Source: Rana temporaria
Taxonomy: Eukaryota > Chordata > Amphibia > Anura > Ranidae
DNA: 64,000 bases
Assembly (NCBI RefSeq): GCF_905171775.1
Contig: NC_053489.1
Span: 314,296,022 to 314,360,021 of the forward strand
Direction: 5' to 3'
The position numbers and the translations under genes are program-made. Below are positions 19,960-31,451 of this stretch, piece by piece. The notes under the pieces were generated by a model. That model was given only the letters and a program-made list of their open reading frames with translations, had not been told where the DNA came from and did not search any database. Each line of letters opens with the position of its first letter. The stretch's first letter is position 1.

Positions 19960-22298
19960 AAGGTAGTGGCATTTTCAATTTGAGCAAAGTGGAGTTCTCT
20001 AAAGCAGAACTTACTACTTTGGACAAAGGATTAAAGTTCGTGCCATCGAAACAACTTAATAAATTCGACACCTTTGTCGATATCCACAAATTCACCCGAA
20101 AATTAAACATCCAAAGATATTTTTTGTCTAACTCCTACAAGCCTAAAACTTCCTATACACCCCTTGGAGAGATAGTTCACTCAGGAATGTCCAACCCGTC
20201 ATTGTTCAATCCTCCAACCACTACAGCATCTTCCATCAAGGTGTTCCGAGACCTTGTACTTAAGGATCTTGAATCTATACCCAAAAAACGCACCTACGAT
20301 CACCCCGACATCAAATCAGGCCTCAGGTCCCTCTGTGAGAGAAAGGACTTAATAATCCCGCCTGCGGATAAAGGGGGTGGTTTGGTCATTATGGATAAGG
20401 CTGACTACCACTTGGAGATGTGCCGCATCCTAGATGACACAAGCACCTATTCCCAGTTGATTTCCGATCCCACAAAGACACTTCAGAAATCTCTTTTGGG
20501 TTTAATCAACAAGGGTTTTACAAACGGAATCCTGGATAAAAAAGAAAAAGATTATCTTATACCCACCGTTCCTCGCATCCCAGTTATGTATTTCCTCCCT
20601 AAAATACACAAAAGTGTCACCAAGCCCCCAGGTAGACCCATCGTTAGTGGGATAAACTCTGTAACCTCCCGTATTGGGAGGTATATAGATTTCTTCCTAC
20701 AACCCCTGGTGCGTGCTGTGCCATCTTTTCTCAAGGACACAGATGACACCATTCGCAAACTACAGGCAGTGGACTTTCCCGAGGGTTGTTTACTTGTAAC
20801 TGCGGATGTTACGTCCTTATATACATGCATACCACACAAGTTAGGATTTAAATATGTAGAACTGTCCCTCTCCAGGGACAGTACACTCCCGGTTGTACAG
20901 CAGAATTTTATCATGGACTTATTACAATTTGCCACACAGGGCAACTATTTCTGGTATGACCAGCGCTTTTTTCTTCAAACCAAGGGGGTCGCAATGGGGG
21001 CCAAGTTTGCCCCTAGTTTGGCGAACTTGTACATGGCCCAATGGGAGGAGGATGTCGTCTATGCCCTCCACCGCCCTGAGGTCCTGTTATGGGCCAGGTA
21101 CATAGACGACATCCTCCTCCTGTGGCACGGCGACGAGGAATCCCTCCATGAATTCATGGTCACAATTAATGACAATGGGATGGGCATTGTTCTCACATAC
21201 GATCTCAGCCACAGCCTTATACACTTCCTTGACCTTGAAATTTCAGTGGACAACAACCAATTGGTTACTAAAACATTTTTTAAGCCAACGGATCGGAATG
21301 GGTATATCCCCACCGACAGCTGCCACTACAGCTCTTGGCTGAAATCTATACCCTTCAGCCAATTGCTTCGTATTAGAAGGAACTGCACCAACTTGTCTGA
21401 TTTTGTCACACAAGCTGAGTCCCTAAAGGTCAAATTTGTTGAAAAAGGCTATTCACCGGCCAAAGTGGATGAGGATATCGATCGAGTCTTTAAGACTGAT
21501 AGAAATTCTCTCATTGTAGAAAAACCAAAACGCCCCCCAGATGACAGATTCAAATGGGCTTTTACCACCCAGTATTCGGTTCAACATAAACGGATTAAGA
21601 GTATACTTAACCAACATTGGAATGTATTGAAGAGCGATTCCCTTTTAGGTCCTGTACTTCCTGATAGACCTGGAGTAGTATTTAGAGGAGCCATGGCATT
21701 GAGGAACAAGCTTGCTCCTAATGTATCAGACCCTCCCACTAAACCATCATTCTTTCCAGAAATGAAAGGTTTTCATGCATGTAGGAGATGCAATGTCTGC
21801 CTTTTGAATGTGTTCACCAGCAGAAGGATAGACAGTTTTACATCTACGGTGACATCCACCATTTATCACATGAGGGATTTTGTAACCTGCGACACACGTT
21901 ATGTCGTTTACCTTCTTACTTGTCCATGTAAGAAACAATACGTGGGCAGGACTATACGTACATTTGCTATTAGAGTAAACGAACATATAACACGGATTAG
22001 ATTAGGTAAAACTAATCACAGTGTGCCCAAACATTACCTGGAACATCACGACAAAAAAACAGAGGGGACAAGCTTCCAGATCATTGGAAAATTTACCCCC
22101 CATTGGAGGGGCGAATCCAAGATCAGGGGCGTGTCCCAGCTCGAGATGTTCTGGATATATCAGTTACGTTGTTTTTTCCCCCATGGACTCAATATAGAGT
22201 GGGATATCAATGCCTTTATTAATAAATCATCGTTTTGCACTGTATTCTTATCCCCTTTTTTGACTAGGGTACGGTTTCACATTTCCCTTAGTGTATAA
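19956..22298 (+). CDS. Penelope-like element ORF2: reverse transcriptase plus GIY-YIG endonuclease (780 codons)
   Basis: Numbering starts at the GTG codon at 19956; the frame is open from 19860. RT: FLPKIHK and GRPIVSG (residues 213-232), motif A TADVTSLYTCIP (D284), motif B GVAMGAKFAPSLANLYM (343-360), motif C ARYIDDILLL with D384 and D385, and the thumb entry HFLDLEIS (423-430). A zinc-binding-like CRRCNVC (609-615) sits between RT and endonuclease, a Neptune-clade feature. The GIY-YIG part has VVYLLTC (650-656), YVGRTIRTF, the IRVNEH block and the likely catalytic E730 in QLEMFWI. No stops or frameshifts. No ATG precedes the conserved N-terminal region (first in-frame M is residue 78), so translation must begin by reinitiation at the GTGA overlap, -1 frameshifting or a non-AUG codon. 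Confidence 0.92.
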   Translation: MKGSGIFNLSKVEFSKAELTTLDKGLKFVPSKQLNKFDTFVDIHKFTRKLNIQRYFLSNSYKPKTSYTPLGEIVHSGMSNPSLFNPPTTTASSIKVFRDLVLKDLESIPKKRTYDHPDIKSGLRSLCERKDLIIPPADKGGGLVIMDKADYHLEMCRILDDTSTYSQLISDPTKTLQKSLLGLINKGFTNGILDKKEKDYLIPTVPRIPVMYFLPKIHKSVTKPPGRPIVSGINSVTSRIGRYIDFFLQPLVRAVPSFLKDTDDTIRKLQAVDFPEGCLLVTADVTSLYTCIPHKLGFKYVELSLSRDSTLPVVQQNFIMDLLQFATQGNYFWYDQRFFLQTKGVAMGAKFAPSLANLYMAQWEEDVVYALHRPEVLLWARYIDDILLLWHGDEESLHEFMVTINDNGMGIVLTYDLSHSLIHFLDLEISVDNNQLVTKTFFKPTDRNGYIPTDSCHYSSWLKSIPFSQLLRIRRNCTNLSDFVTQAESLKVKFVEKGYSPAKVDEDIDRVFKTDRNSLIVEKPKRPPDDRFKWAFTTQYSVQHKRIKSILNQHWNVLKSDSLLGPVLPDRPGVVFRGAMALRNKLAPNVSDPPTKPSFFPEMKGFHACRRCNVCLLNVFTSRRIDSFTSTVTSTIYHMRDFVTCDTRYVVYLLTCPCKKQYVGRTIRTFAIRVNEHITRIRLGKTNHSVPKHYLEHHDKKTEGTSFQIIGKFTPHWRGESKIRGVSQLEMFWIYQLRCFFPHGLNIEWDINAFINKSSFCTVFLSPFLTRVRFHISLSV

Positions 22299-22439
22299 GT
22301 TTAGTCATCCATCCCCCTGCATTTGCATAGCAAGTCGATGTATGGTTTTATTATTTACCTTTTTATTTACAGTGTTTGTTTATTCACAAAGGTTTTAATT
22401 ATTGTATTATATATAGATTGTTAATAATAGCAATGATGC

Positions 22440-22960
22440 CGCACAGCCTTTATGTACCCAGCTTTAATTGGCCTGGGCACGCGTAGGTCATTTCCCTTCA
22501 AACTGTAGGTCGGATGTCCACGTTTGCTTTGATCTGCTTATGCGGGCCAATGGCATACATGGAACGCACTGTGAGGGCGCAGCGTGATGACATCACGACG
22601 CCGACCTGCATACACATTATGCTGACCTCTCCTGTGATTGGCCGTGTTGTCTTCCCTGCCATTGGCCGGTTCGCTGGTCCGCGTTCCAGCGCGGCGCGCA
22701 CATGTGTCACGTGTATTACACGTCGCGTCTCCGCGGTTTCCGTGGCGACGCGCGTGTGTGTCTTGGACTACACAGACACTGCGCCCTCAATGCGTGCAAT
22801 AGTTTGTATGACTTCCTGATTGCCGCATTCCCAGCTCCATCAAGGGCGGACATGACGCGGTTATGACGCGCCAGGTGCTGTGTTATGGGCGGAAGTGACA
22901 GACGCTATGTGCTGTGCTGGGGGCGTAAATGACACGCAACGTGCCCCGCCTGGACGCTTG
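22440..22960 (+). promoter_or_regulatory. CpG-rich promoter-like segment in Penelope 3' region
   Basis: A sharp rise in CpG compared with flanks, with CCAAT/ATTGG motifs (22547, 22635, 22661, 22970) and GC boxes. In a head-to-tail Penelope arrangement this region would lie upstream of the next copy and serve as its promoter. This is an inference from composition and element architecture. Confidence 0.4.
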
Positions 22961-23159
22961 GGCAACCAATGGTGGTTCACTATAGTTATACAGGAATCAG
23001 CTCTGCACACTGCATAACGTCCTTTGCTGACAGCAGTGGGCGGTATTAGATGAAGAGGTCTGTGATTGGTTACACCCCCCCCAGCTGTCTCAGCTGTTCC
23101 AGGCATGGTGTCATCATTGCTTAATTTTTTAAGGCATAAATAGATGGCGTTGGGCACAT

Positions 23160-23223
23160 GTATGGGATATGCCCCAGTTGAAGAGCTCTTTTGCTTGAAA
23201 CATGTCGGGTACATAGCCCATAC
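23160..23223 (+). ncRNA. Degenerate hammerhead-like ribozyme fold in Penelope 3' region
   Basis: Stem I is long: GTATGGG (23160-23166) pairs CCCATAC (23217-23223), then an internal loop, then CCC (23173-23175) near GGG (23207-23209). The core strand is TTGAAGA (23178-23184), one change from CUGAAGA. A short AGC/GCT stem II follows, then GAAA (23197-23200) and CATGTC (23201-23206), giving a self-complementary ACATGT stem III and the UC site. The C-to-T change at the first core base would be expected to abolish or weaken cleavage. Confidence 0.6.
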
Positions 23224-24207
23224 GCTACCTGCTCAAGACGCAATTTTTAAATACGTGATCACTTGTACTTGTCCCTGACCCGGCTTGTACTATTTTTTAT
23301 CTACCAATTTTTATATGTTTTGTATCCAGTTTTCTGTTTTATTTGCTTGCCTTCCATGCCTTAATAAAAGGCTTTTTTAAAGGATTTACCGCACCATGTG
23401 AGTCACTTTTTTCTTTACATGATTCCGTGACGGCTTCGCTCACTGCATATTTATGCTTGTGAACTTCTCTTGCAAGATTTGTTTGTGAATCTCTCCTGCA
23501 AGATTTGTTTTTCTGCCGCTTGGATTCTACCGACTCCCGGGGATTAAAGTTTGACATATTGGAACGTTTCCCATCAACACCATCTTTGCCTAGGAGTTCG
23601 TGTATGCCTGATCGACATACCGTCGCTGACGTGTATGTCCACATATTCTGGTAAGAGTATCCATTTATTTATCTTTTTGGATATCACTGTGAATCGTTGC
23701 TGAGGTTTTCACCATCTACACTGATCGTCTGATCGGCATACCAGAGAGGACAATCTTACACCAGTTCTTTTTGAGTGGCCGTTTTGTTTTTCCTTCATAA
23801 GAATTTCCGACCAATTCCATCTCTCAAAGACTGTACATATCAGTCCGATATCGGATTGCCATATATATACATTTTTTGCTTGGACTTTGTGATTGGTTCA
23901 CCCCATTCGTCATCACCTACAGGTGTCACATCACCCACTTTAGTGTGCTGCACACATTTCCTACAGGAACACCACCTCCTAGTGGCTTTCCACACTATTA
24001 CATTGTTTCAGTTATTTTTTTCCTTTTTTTCACTCACCATATCATCTAGTGAGTGTCTCCTGGGTCCAATTCTATTTGAATTGTTTCATCGAATTGTACT
24101 ACTTACCGTATTGTTTGAATCCCTTCACTCAATATTTAGCGCTGCACTTTTTCTTTCTCACCTTGGTATTATAGCAGCTGTGGGAGCACCTTTGCTGAAA
24201 GTTAAAG

Positions 24208-24565
24208 TAGAGCTAAAATTGACTACACTTAGATCTAGACCAACAATGCAACATCTGTAAGCCCCATGCTCCAGTCAGCGTTGGCATCTTTAGACATCCT
24301 GATTGGTTGTCCCAGAGTGATGTTATAACGCATATGCATGTACAGTGGAATGAATTCATCCTGGCACTGAGGTATGCTAAGAATGTACGCTGAGTTGCAC
24401 AGGCATAGCTCATTGAACATAGAATAAGTTATGAATAAGTAAGCAAACAGGGAGGTAAGAAGCTTTTTTGAAGCAGAGACATAGCATGTGTCTTCTGCAA
24501 TAAAAAAATAAAACCTTCCTGCTTATGTTTTTTCTTTTTAATTTTGTGAGCCAACGTTCTGCTTC
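24208..24565. mobile_element. TTAA-type element, family B, right end mutated
   Basis: Starts after TTAA (24204-24207) with AGTAGAGCTAAAATTG. The right end reads CCAACGTTCTGCTTCAA where TTAA is expected. An internal phrase, AGACATAGCATGTGTCTTCTGC, matches the element starting at 8325 in opposite orientation. Confidence 0.55.
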
Positions 24566-26739
24566 AAAGATGAACTTCAAGCAAACATTAGCAATAAATA
24601 AATAGCCTGTTACAAGATAAATTAAAAACATAAAGTTTGTCCACCTTCAAACAGAAGCTATCATATGCCTGGTAGGAGACTGAATTGACAAGGTTGACCT
24701 CTCTTGTATCTCCAGCCCAGGCCCACTGAAGGTGGAACAGATGATGCCAAGGGACAGGAGGAATACGAGTGCCAGCAGGTGTTGATAGCAGAACTTGCAG
24801 CAAGAGATGCAGGCTTGGACATCAGGCCAGGAGAAGATGTGATGCACGCTGGACCAACTGAGGTTAAAGGGGCACTCTGCATGTACGGCAGATTCTAAAA
24901 GTATGGCTTGTCGAAGCTCTCAGCAGGTGTTAGGCAGGAACACACTGCGATGATTGGAGCAGATATGAAGGACAGTGGAAGCAGGCACTCGGAAGTGGTT
25001 TGAAGCCAAGTCGGAAGCAGTAACCAAGGTCAGTAGCAGGCAGGCAACAAGGTACAGAAACGTAGGCGGAAGCGTGGTCAGGAACAGATCCGAAGTCAGG
25101 CAGAATCCAGGATCAGGTCAGTAAAAAGCTGGGTCATCAACAGATGTCAGATACAGGATCCCCCCAGGATATAGGAAAAGCTGAAGGCCAGTCAGCACTG
25201 ACAGTGTTAAAGATTATTCCTTTAAAAGTCAGAAACTGTGGGCACGCTCCTGAGCATTCCTGTGAGCAATGTGCCTATGCTCATTTCTATTAGTAATGAT
25301 ATGTGCATGCACATATCTATGTGCAAATCTCCATACTGGAATTCCCTTACAGAAGCTTTTCCACACAATGTTTTTCTCACCTGTAGCCAGGCGCTTGGCT
25401 AGACAGAGAGAGCAATTTAGGACACTGTAGTGTAGTTGCTCTCTGTGCCCCCACTGGACTATAAACAGAAGGGGACTATAAGCAGAAGGAGATTATAAGC
25501 AGAAGGAGCTCAAGAGACTTTAGTATAGGCCGCATTGAACTGTGGGAGATGTAGTTCAGAAGAGGAATCTTGCTGTGAAAATCAATGGACCAGCGGGCTA
25601 AAATTCTCAGTTCCCAGAAAAAAATAAGCTGTTTTCCTATAAAAGGGAGGACTTTCTATTTTGCTGTGAGGAGACTGTAGTGTGTGCACTGCTGTTTTTT
25701 GTGTGAGCATCTCCCTGCTAGAACTCTGTGGCCTGAGATTTTGAACTGGAGCACCAATAACCTGTGTGCTGTAAACCGGAGTTGCTCAGGTGAGAGACCT
25801 CTACCACAATTGATTTACTGCTGCTAGCAGAGCCTGAAACTATAGAGAGATTGTCCATCTTCTCAATGGCTTCTTTCACTGCATGCAGATTTTGAGGGGA
25901 CATACTCATGTGCACCACATTAAAGAATGGGCCCCACCATTAGTTCGTTGAAGGTTTGGAGCTAAGAGCTGCCTATCAACTAGCTACTTTACAAGGACTT
26001 TACATTAATCACTGATAGTCACAGACATCTATCCACACAGGCACATAGTCACAGGCACCCATATAGGATGAACTCTGAAGTGGTCATGGACTACTGGTTG
26101 CAAAGCAGTTACTGTCGGAATAATTATTTACTGTTTGCTACTAATACTTTTTTTGCTCTGACAATGCTTATTGCTGGGTTAACTTTGCTCACTTGGTACA
26201 GTGCCCTAATCTAAGCTGCTATAACTTAGTGATTGCATTGTTTAGCTCACTATGAACAAGGTGATGTTTCTACCTGTTCATTTATGCATGTCTTGCCATT
26301 TACTCTAATCTATGATAATATATTCACTTTTCTTCTAGTAGACCAGTCTGGTGTTTATTCCTGGGAGCTATAGTTTAGTCATATGCAGGGTGTCTATATT
26401 TGTGCACCCATACATTTTGTTGTGATCATTTTCACGAAACCAGGTGCGGATATGTTTTTTTCACAGAGTTTAGGCCAAAGAACAGAGAATCCAATATGCC
26501 AAGCAGCTTCTTCAGGGGTAGCACTACACACCACTAGATGTTTGTACTCTTGTTTGCTGAATGATGACCAACATTAATTAACCCACTTCCTCTGAGTCCA
26601 GGCTGTTAAGGACCTGCCTTGCAGCATGTGACTAGACAATGAAAAGCACTGTGGTGAGCTCACTTCTTTGTCATTCTACTTTCTGTTCCTATTAGCATGC
26701 TCATTGGCAGCACATAACCTGATCCGCTTCTTGTACTGT
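24566..26739. other. No gene recognised
   Basis: 24690-25140 is purine-rich with recurring CAGGCAG/GGCAGG phrases and may be a diverged retroelement leader. 25460-25510 has a short tandem ATAAGCAGAAGG. The reading frames have no recognisable domain. Confidence 0.4.
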
Positions 26740-26958
26740 TTACTGTTGTCTTATTTTTTTTATAAAAAAAAGTGTATTTTCCAAAAAAAGACCGCTGTGC
26801 AAATACAGTGAAAGTATTGCAACAACCACAATTCTATTCTCTAGGGTGTTAGAGAAAAATATATATATATATAATGTTTGGGTTTTCTATAAAGAAAAAA
26901 AAATCAGTTTTTAACTTGTAAACACCAAATCTCAAAACGAGGCTCAGGGCTGAAGTGG
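26740..26958 (-). mobile_element. Fragment of a TTAA element (CCACTTCAGCCC end)
   Basis: Ends GGCTCAGGGCTGAAGTGG immediately before TTAA (26959-26962), the inverted form of the family A-like terminus. The left end is not found. Confidence 0.55.
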
Positions 26959-27129
26959 TTAAAAATACATAGCTGGGGATGTCCTAAACCTGCATGTGAA
27001 GTATGCATATACAACCTAATAAAGCAAAACTAACACTTACAAAGAAAAAATTGTGTTTAAATTGCCAGTAAATGACAGCTTTGGATGTTCTTACTTTTGT
27101 TTGTAAACAAAGTGGATGGAAATTCTCTT

Positions 27130-27262
27130 CATCTATACCAGACCCGTAGCCATCCCGGCGGTATGATTATGTGATATTTTTGAATCTCAAACCGGTACAT
27201 TGTTTTGCATAGAAATTAGTCATTTTATATTGTAGGCCTGTAATTCTGAGTAATAACACACT
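27130..27262 (+). mobile_element. Fragment of the CCTCCCTGGCGG TTAA family
   Basis: CATCCCGGCGGTATGA and TTTTATATTGTAGGCCTGTAAT match the start of the full-length element at 44659-45531. The rest is absent. Confidence 0.65.
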
Positions 27263-27491
27263 AAACCCTGGTTCACACTGGTGCGTTTTGATATGCAATT
27301 TGAAATGTCAAAACGGCGGCATTTGCCGGCAATTTCCGGCAATGGGACCGCCCTAATCGGTGCGATGTGACATCTGTGGCACTGCACCGATTTCAAAAAG
27401 TCGTTTCTGTACTACTTTTTGCAATTTCGGCCCACAATTTACAGTTGAACTCACACGGCTTCACTCCCGCAGCCCAGTGTGAACCTGGGCT
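27263..27491. mobile_element. MITE with AACCCTGGTTCACACTGG ends
   Basis: The left end AACCCTGGTTCACACTGG is inverted at the right as CCAGTGTGAACCTGGGCTT. It abuts the next TTAA element. Related GTTCACAC-ended elements occur at 49770-50123 and 55896-56165. Confidence 0.7.
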
Positions 27492-27494
27492 TAA

Positions 27495-27889
27495 AGTGGT
27501 TGTACACCCTGTACAACTACTTTTACCTACAGGTAAGCCTAGATTAAGGCTTACTTGTAGGTGCTGGAAATATCTCCTAAACCTCCACTTACAATAGAGA
27601 CGTGCGCACTTTAGAAACGCTGATCGTGGCGTTTCTAAAGGAGGCCATGCCGTGACTGGCACGGGAGTGACATCATTGCAGCTCCGGCCAATCACAGTGC
27701 CGGAGCCGCAATATTTGGAAGTAACTCCGGGACGACATGTCGCGGGCCGGTGCTGTGTCAGGCACCGCAGCGAGGGCTTCAATCCCAGGTGAGTATTACA
27801 TAATGAGCTAGTATGCTATGCATACTAGATAAATTATGCCTTTTTCTTGCAGGTGTTAGTTTTTTTCCTATAGTGGGTTTACAACCACT
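27495..27889. mobile_element. TTAA MITE, 395 bp (AGTGGTTGTACACCC family)
   Basis: TTAA at 27491-27494 and 27890-27893. Inverted ends AGTGGTTGTACACCC and GTTTACAACCACT. An interior piece (GGCTTACTTGTAGGTGCTGG, AATATCTCCTAAACC) recurs in the short relative at 57960-58108. Confidence 0.85.
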
Positions 27890-27964
27890 TTAAATCTGCC
27901 ACACTTTAGGGAGGTTAATAAGGGATTGGTATAGATGTTAATGGTGGGTCCCCCCCACAAAAAA

Positions 27965-28105
27965 GGCCATGTGGTCATATTGGCGAGTGAATGTTGCCAT
28001 GTGGGCATATTGGGGAGTGATAGGGAGTGAAGGTGGCCATATGGTCATATTGGGGAGAAATGAGGAGTGAAGGTAGCCATGTGGGCATATTGGGTAGTAA
28101 TGTTA
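27965..28105. repeat. Minisatellite, CCATGTGGGCATATTGGGGAG units
   Basis: Four imperfect copies of a GGCCATGTGGTCATATTGGG phrase followed by GAGTGA spacers of varying length. Confidence 0.7.
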
Positions 28106-28338
28106 GCGCCCCTCGAACCGTCAAATGAAAGGAGCCTGGTGATGTAAAGGATCAAGGTGATGCTGCTTCCTTAAGGGCATGTCCTGCTTTAAGGCCTCCT
28201 CCCCGCAAATATTTATCGTTCAACACTTTTGGGGGGGGGGGGGTGCTACCTGGATTTGACACCTTTGATCATCTAGATGATCTGAGCGGAAGTTAACCAC
28301 CCCCCCCTCCCTTCACCAGCAGGCTTCTGGGACACAAT

Positions 28339-28631
28339 CAGGGGCGGACTGACAACTCATGGGGCCCCCGGGCAATAGAAGAGTATGGGGCCCCTCTGGC
28401 TTACAGATGGCCACCACGCCAGGAGGTAGTGCAGAGGCGGGCAGCTAAAATCTTGTGATATTCACATTAAAAGCATGTCATTTTCGGACATATCAGGGAC
28501 AGATCTAAAAAAAACACAGATTTTTACATACTGTCCTTGGTTTTACTGAGCCTGGCAACCCTGATGGGGCCCCCTAGTGGCATGGGGCCCTCGGGCAGTG
28601 CCCGAGTGACTCAATGGTCAGTCCGCCCCTG
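28339..28631. mobile_element. hAT non-autonomous element, 293 bp, with exact 8-bp TSD
   Basis: The 8-bp duplication GACACAAT flanks it at 28331-28338 and 28632-28639. Terminal inverted repeats CAGGGGCGGACTGAC and GTCAGTCCGCCCCTG. The interior carries repeated GGGGCCC blocks. The 8-bp duplication and CAGGG-type end are hAT hallmarks. Confidence 0.93.
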
Positions 28632-28639
28632 GACACAAT

Positions 28640-30235
28640 ACATTCACAGCCGGTTTCCCTTACAGATAATCTTGGTGCTATGGACCCGAAGCTTGTTGAT
28701 GAATTTGATTAGGTGAGGACAGAGCTGGATCTGGGTTAGTGTCCTTATGTTAAAAGTCAGCAGCTACAGTACTTTTAGCTGCTGGCTTTTATGTTTTTGA
28801 GGCGAGAAAGAAGCAATTAAAGCAGATGGTTGCTACTACAGTAGTTACTAACATCCACCATGTTCACCCTGCTGCCAGACTTCCATACATCACTATTCCA
28901 AAGGCAATGAACAGTCATTTGCTTTTGTTTTGTTTTTGTTTATTTGGAGGATATAACTTGGTTGGGGAAAGGGTATGGGATGCCCATAGAACAGATCACT
29001 TTGCCATCATTATTAAAGATTTGTTGAACACTTGCACTTTGAGTAAATGATGGACTCTAACACTTACAGTCTCTCCTCTGCCCCAACTCCTGCAGACTGT
29101 TACTCCAATGACTCTTCTCCTCCTGCACAAACTTCACTGTACAGTGTTAACATCGCTGCCCCATAATTTTTTACACTGCACCAGGGATTCCTCTGAAAAA
29201 TCCCTGATGGTTGCTGGTCTTGCTGAATTATGTTAGGCCAGGGGTCTGCAGTATCCCTTCTTGGCGGTCTAGTTGTTTAGCAGCATTAGATAGTTGGTGG
29301 ACTACTAATCCCAGCTAGCCTGACTTGCAAATCCTGTGCCCGCAGGCCACATTGATTTGACACAAAACCCCACAGTCTCTCCTCTGGCCATGCATCCAGC
29401 TCCCCTAGCATGCCTCCTCCAGATATCCACTGTGCCTCACTCACCAAACTTCTCCTGCCCTCCTTGGTGAAGAATTTACCCGGACATGCATACTGACTGC
29501 TTCTCCAGCTCCTCTGTTCCAGGACACCTCCTCCATGACCGTGTAGGGAGAGAGGCTCCCTCCCAGCTCCCGAGCTCTTCCGCCAAGGCACGCGCCCCCC
29601 CAGATGGCGATGGGCCTCCTGCTGCAGTCTAACACTCCATTCTTCACTTCACCCAGCTGACAACTCCCCTCCAGTGGGCTGGACCTGACGTTATGTAGGG
29701 GGCCGGCCCCCTGCCAATTCCAATTGGGGATTGGCAAGGGCTCCTCACATAAGCTCCCTGTAACTCCAATTCCCAGCCCAGCCCCTCTTCCAGAACATTC
29801 TCCCTGAAAGCAGGGGAGGTGCCCAAGAATTGATGGACAGGTAGTCAAACCCACTGCTACACTAACAACTCCCCATCCCCGAGATCAAAAACAATCAGGC
29901 CTAGCATGCAGCATAGGCCTGCCGAAATGTACCTGCCTGGCAGCTTATCACAAAAATCCTCACCTCTAACACCTACCTAAGGTAGAGGGCGCTACACAAT
30001 CATATATCATAGTGGTAGAAATACCGTCACTATATGTGATGTTTGGCTCCCACAAAACATAAGGTGTTTGGATAACCTCCTAAACAACTTTTGTTCAAAC
30101 CAAACATTGAGCCCATCCCTGGTCAGAACTGCTGCAAACTTCTTTTAGGTCTGTGGCTTTGGAAATATCAACAAAACAGCCAGGAAAATAGTATTTTAAG
30201 AGCTTGGTAGTGGCAGTTCAAATCCTTACACAGTT
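28640..30235. other. No gene recognised
   Basis: 28735-28800 is a fragment related to the TTAA MITE at 18335. The remainder, including a longest minus-strand open frame at 29441-29854, shows no known domain and proline/glycine-rich composition. Confidence 0.45.
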
Positions 30236-31451
30236 TAGGGTAGATCCACACAGAAAGTATGCCGGCGTATCTATTGATACGCCGGCGTAATTTCAAAATT
30301 CCCGCGACGTATCTTTGTTTTGGATCCTCAAAACAAGATAACGACGGCATCTGGGTTAGATCCGACAGGCGTACGTCTTCGTGCGCCTTCGGATCTTAGA
30401 TGCAATTTTTGGACGTCCGCTAGGTGGCGTTCCCGTCGTAATCCGCGTCAAGTATGCAAATTAGCTATTTCTGATGATCCACGAACGTACGAGCGGCCGT
30501 CGCATTCTTTTACGTCGTTTCCGTTCGGCTTTTTCCGGCGTATAGTTAAAGCTGCTATCTGGTGGCGTACTCAATGTTAAGTTAAAGGAACACTAAAGGT
30601 ACAATTTTTTTTTTTTTTTAAATAACATACATGTTCTACTTACCTCCACTGTGCAGATCGTTTTGCACAGAGTGACCCGGATCCGTGTCTTCTGGGGTCC
30701 CTCGGCGGCTGTCTCGGCTCCTCCTCGCAAAAGCTTTCCACGTTCATGCGAGCTCCCTCGCATGGTGGAAAGCTTTTGCGAGCGCGCTCCCGTGATACAG
30801 CAGCGGCCATAGCCGCCGACTGTATCACTCGGCCCCGCCCCCCGGCGCGCCGCGTCATCCGCTGTGATTGACAGCAGCGCCAGCCAATGGCTGCGCTGCT
30901 ATCAATCCGCCCAGCCTAGCCAATCAACGGCCAGGCTGGGAACCGAGCAGGACGACAAGCACGCGCCCGGGACTTTCGAACGGTGAGGTAAGTAAAACGG
31001 GGGCTCGGGGGGGGGGCGGTGCTGTCAGATGTTTTTTTACCTTAATGCATAGGATGCATTAAGGTAAAAAAACTTTTACCTTTACAACTCCTTTAAGTAA
31101 AATTTTACGTTGTTTGCGTAAGTCGTCCGTGAATGGGGCTCGACGCCATTTACGTTCACGTCGAAAACAATGACGTCCTTGCGACGTCATTTGGAGCAAT
31201 GCACCCTGGGAGTTTTGACGGACGGGGCATGCGCAGTTCATTCAGCGCGGGGACGCGCTTCATTTAAATGAAACACGCCCCCTACTCACCGCATTTGAAT
31301 TCCGCGCCCTTACGCCGCGATAGATACCCTACGCCTCCGTAACTTAAGGCGCAAATTCTTTCAGGATTCAAAGAATAGCAAAGTAAGTTACAGCGGCATA
31401 GCGTATCTCACATACGCTGCGCCCACGCAGATGTATGTGGATCTGCCCCTA
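30236..31451. mobile_element. MITE-like element with GGGTAGATCCACA ends, carrying a nested insertion
   Basis: The left end GGGTAGATCCACACAG is inverted at the right as ATGTATGTGGATCTGCCCC. The interior has paired phrases on both sides (GACGTATCTTTG, TTACGTCG, CGTTTACGTTC-like). It is interrupted by the TTAA MITE at 30586-31092. A relative with similar interior phrases lies at 58900-59621. Confidence 0.75.
30586..31092. mobile_element. TTAA MITE, 507 bp, nested in 30236-31451
   Basis: TTAA at 30582-30585 and 31093-31096. Inverted ends AGGAACACTAAAGGTAC and TTTACCTTTACAACTCCT. Removing it rejoins the outer element across a single TTAA. Confidence 0.85.

Larger units (their letters stand above)
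18720..24165 (+). mobile_element. Penelope-like retroelement (Neptune type), near complete
   Basis: Contains ORF1, a full-length ORF2 with reverse transcriptase and GIY-YIG endonuclease, and a ~1.87-kb 3' region with a CpG-rich promoter-like part, a hammerhead-like fold and a tail ending CGCTGCACTTTTTCTTTCTC. Penelope elements copy themselves by target-primed reverse transcription and often carry terminal repeats in head-to-tail arrangement. The 5' repeat seems missing or very short here, because only ~90 bp separates ORF1 from an upstream MITE. Exact ends are inferred. Confidence 0.85.

Noticed and set aside
19601..20110. 169-codon minus-strand ORF opposite Penelope ORF1/ORF2
   Set aside because: Antisense shadow of the RDRSP/RGG-coding region; no family match.
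29441..29854. 137-codon minus-strand ORF
   Set aside because: No recognisable domain, proline/glycine-rich composition, no splice or family support.
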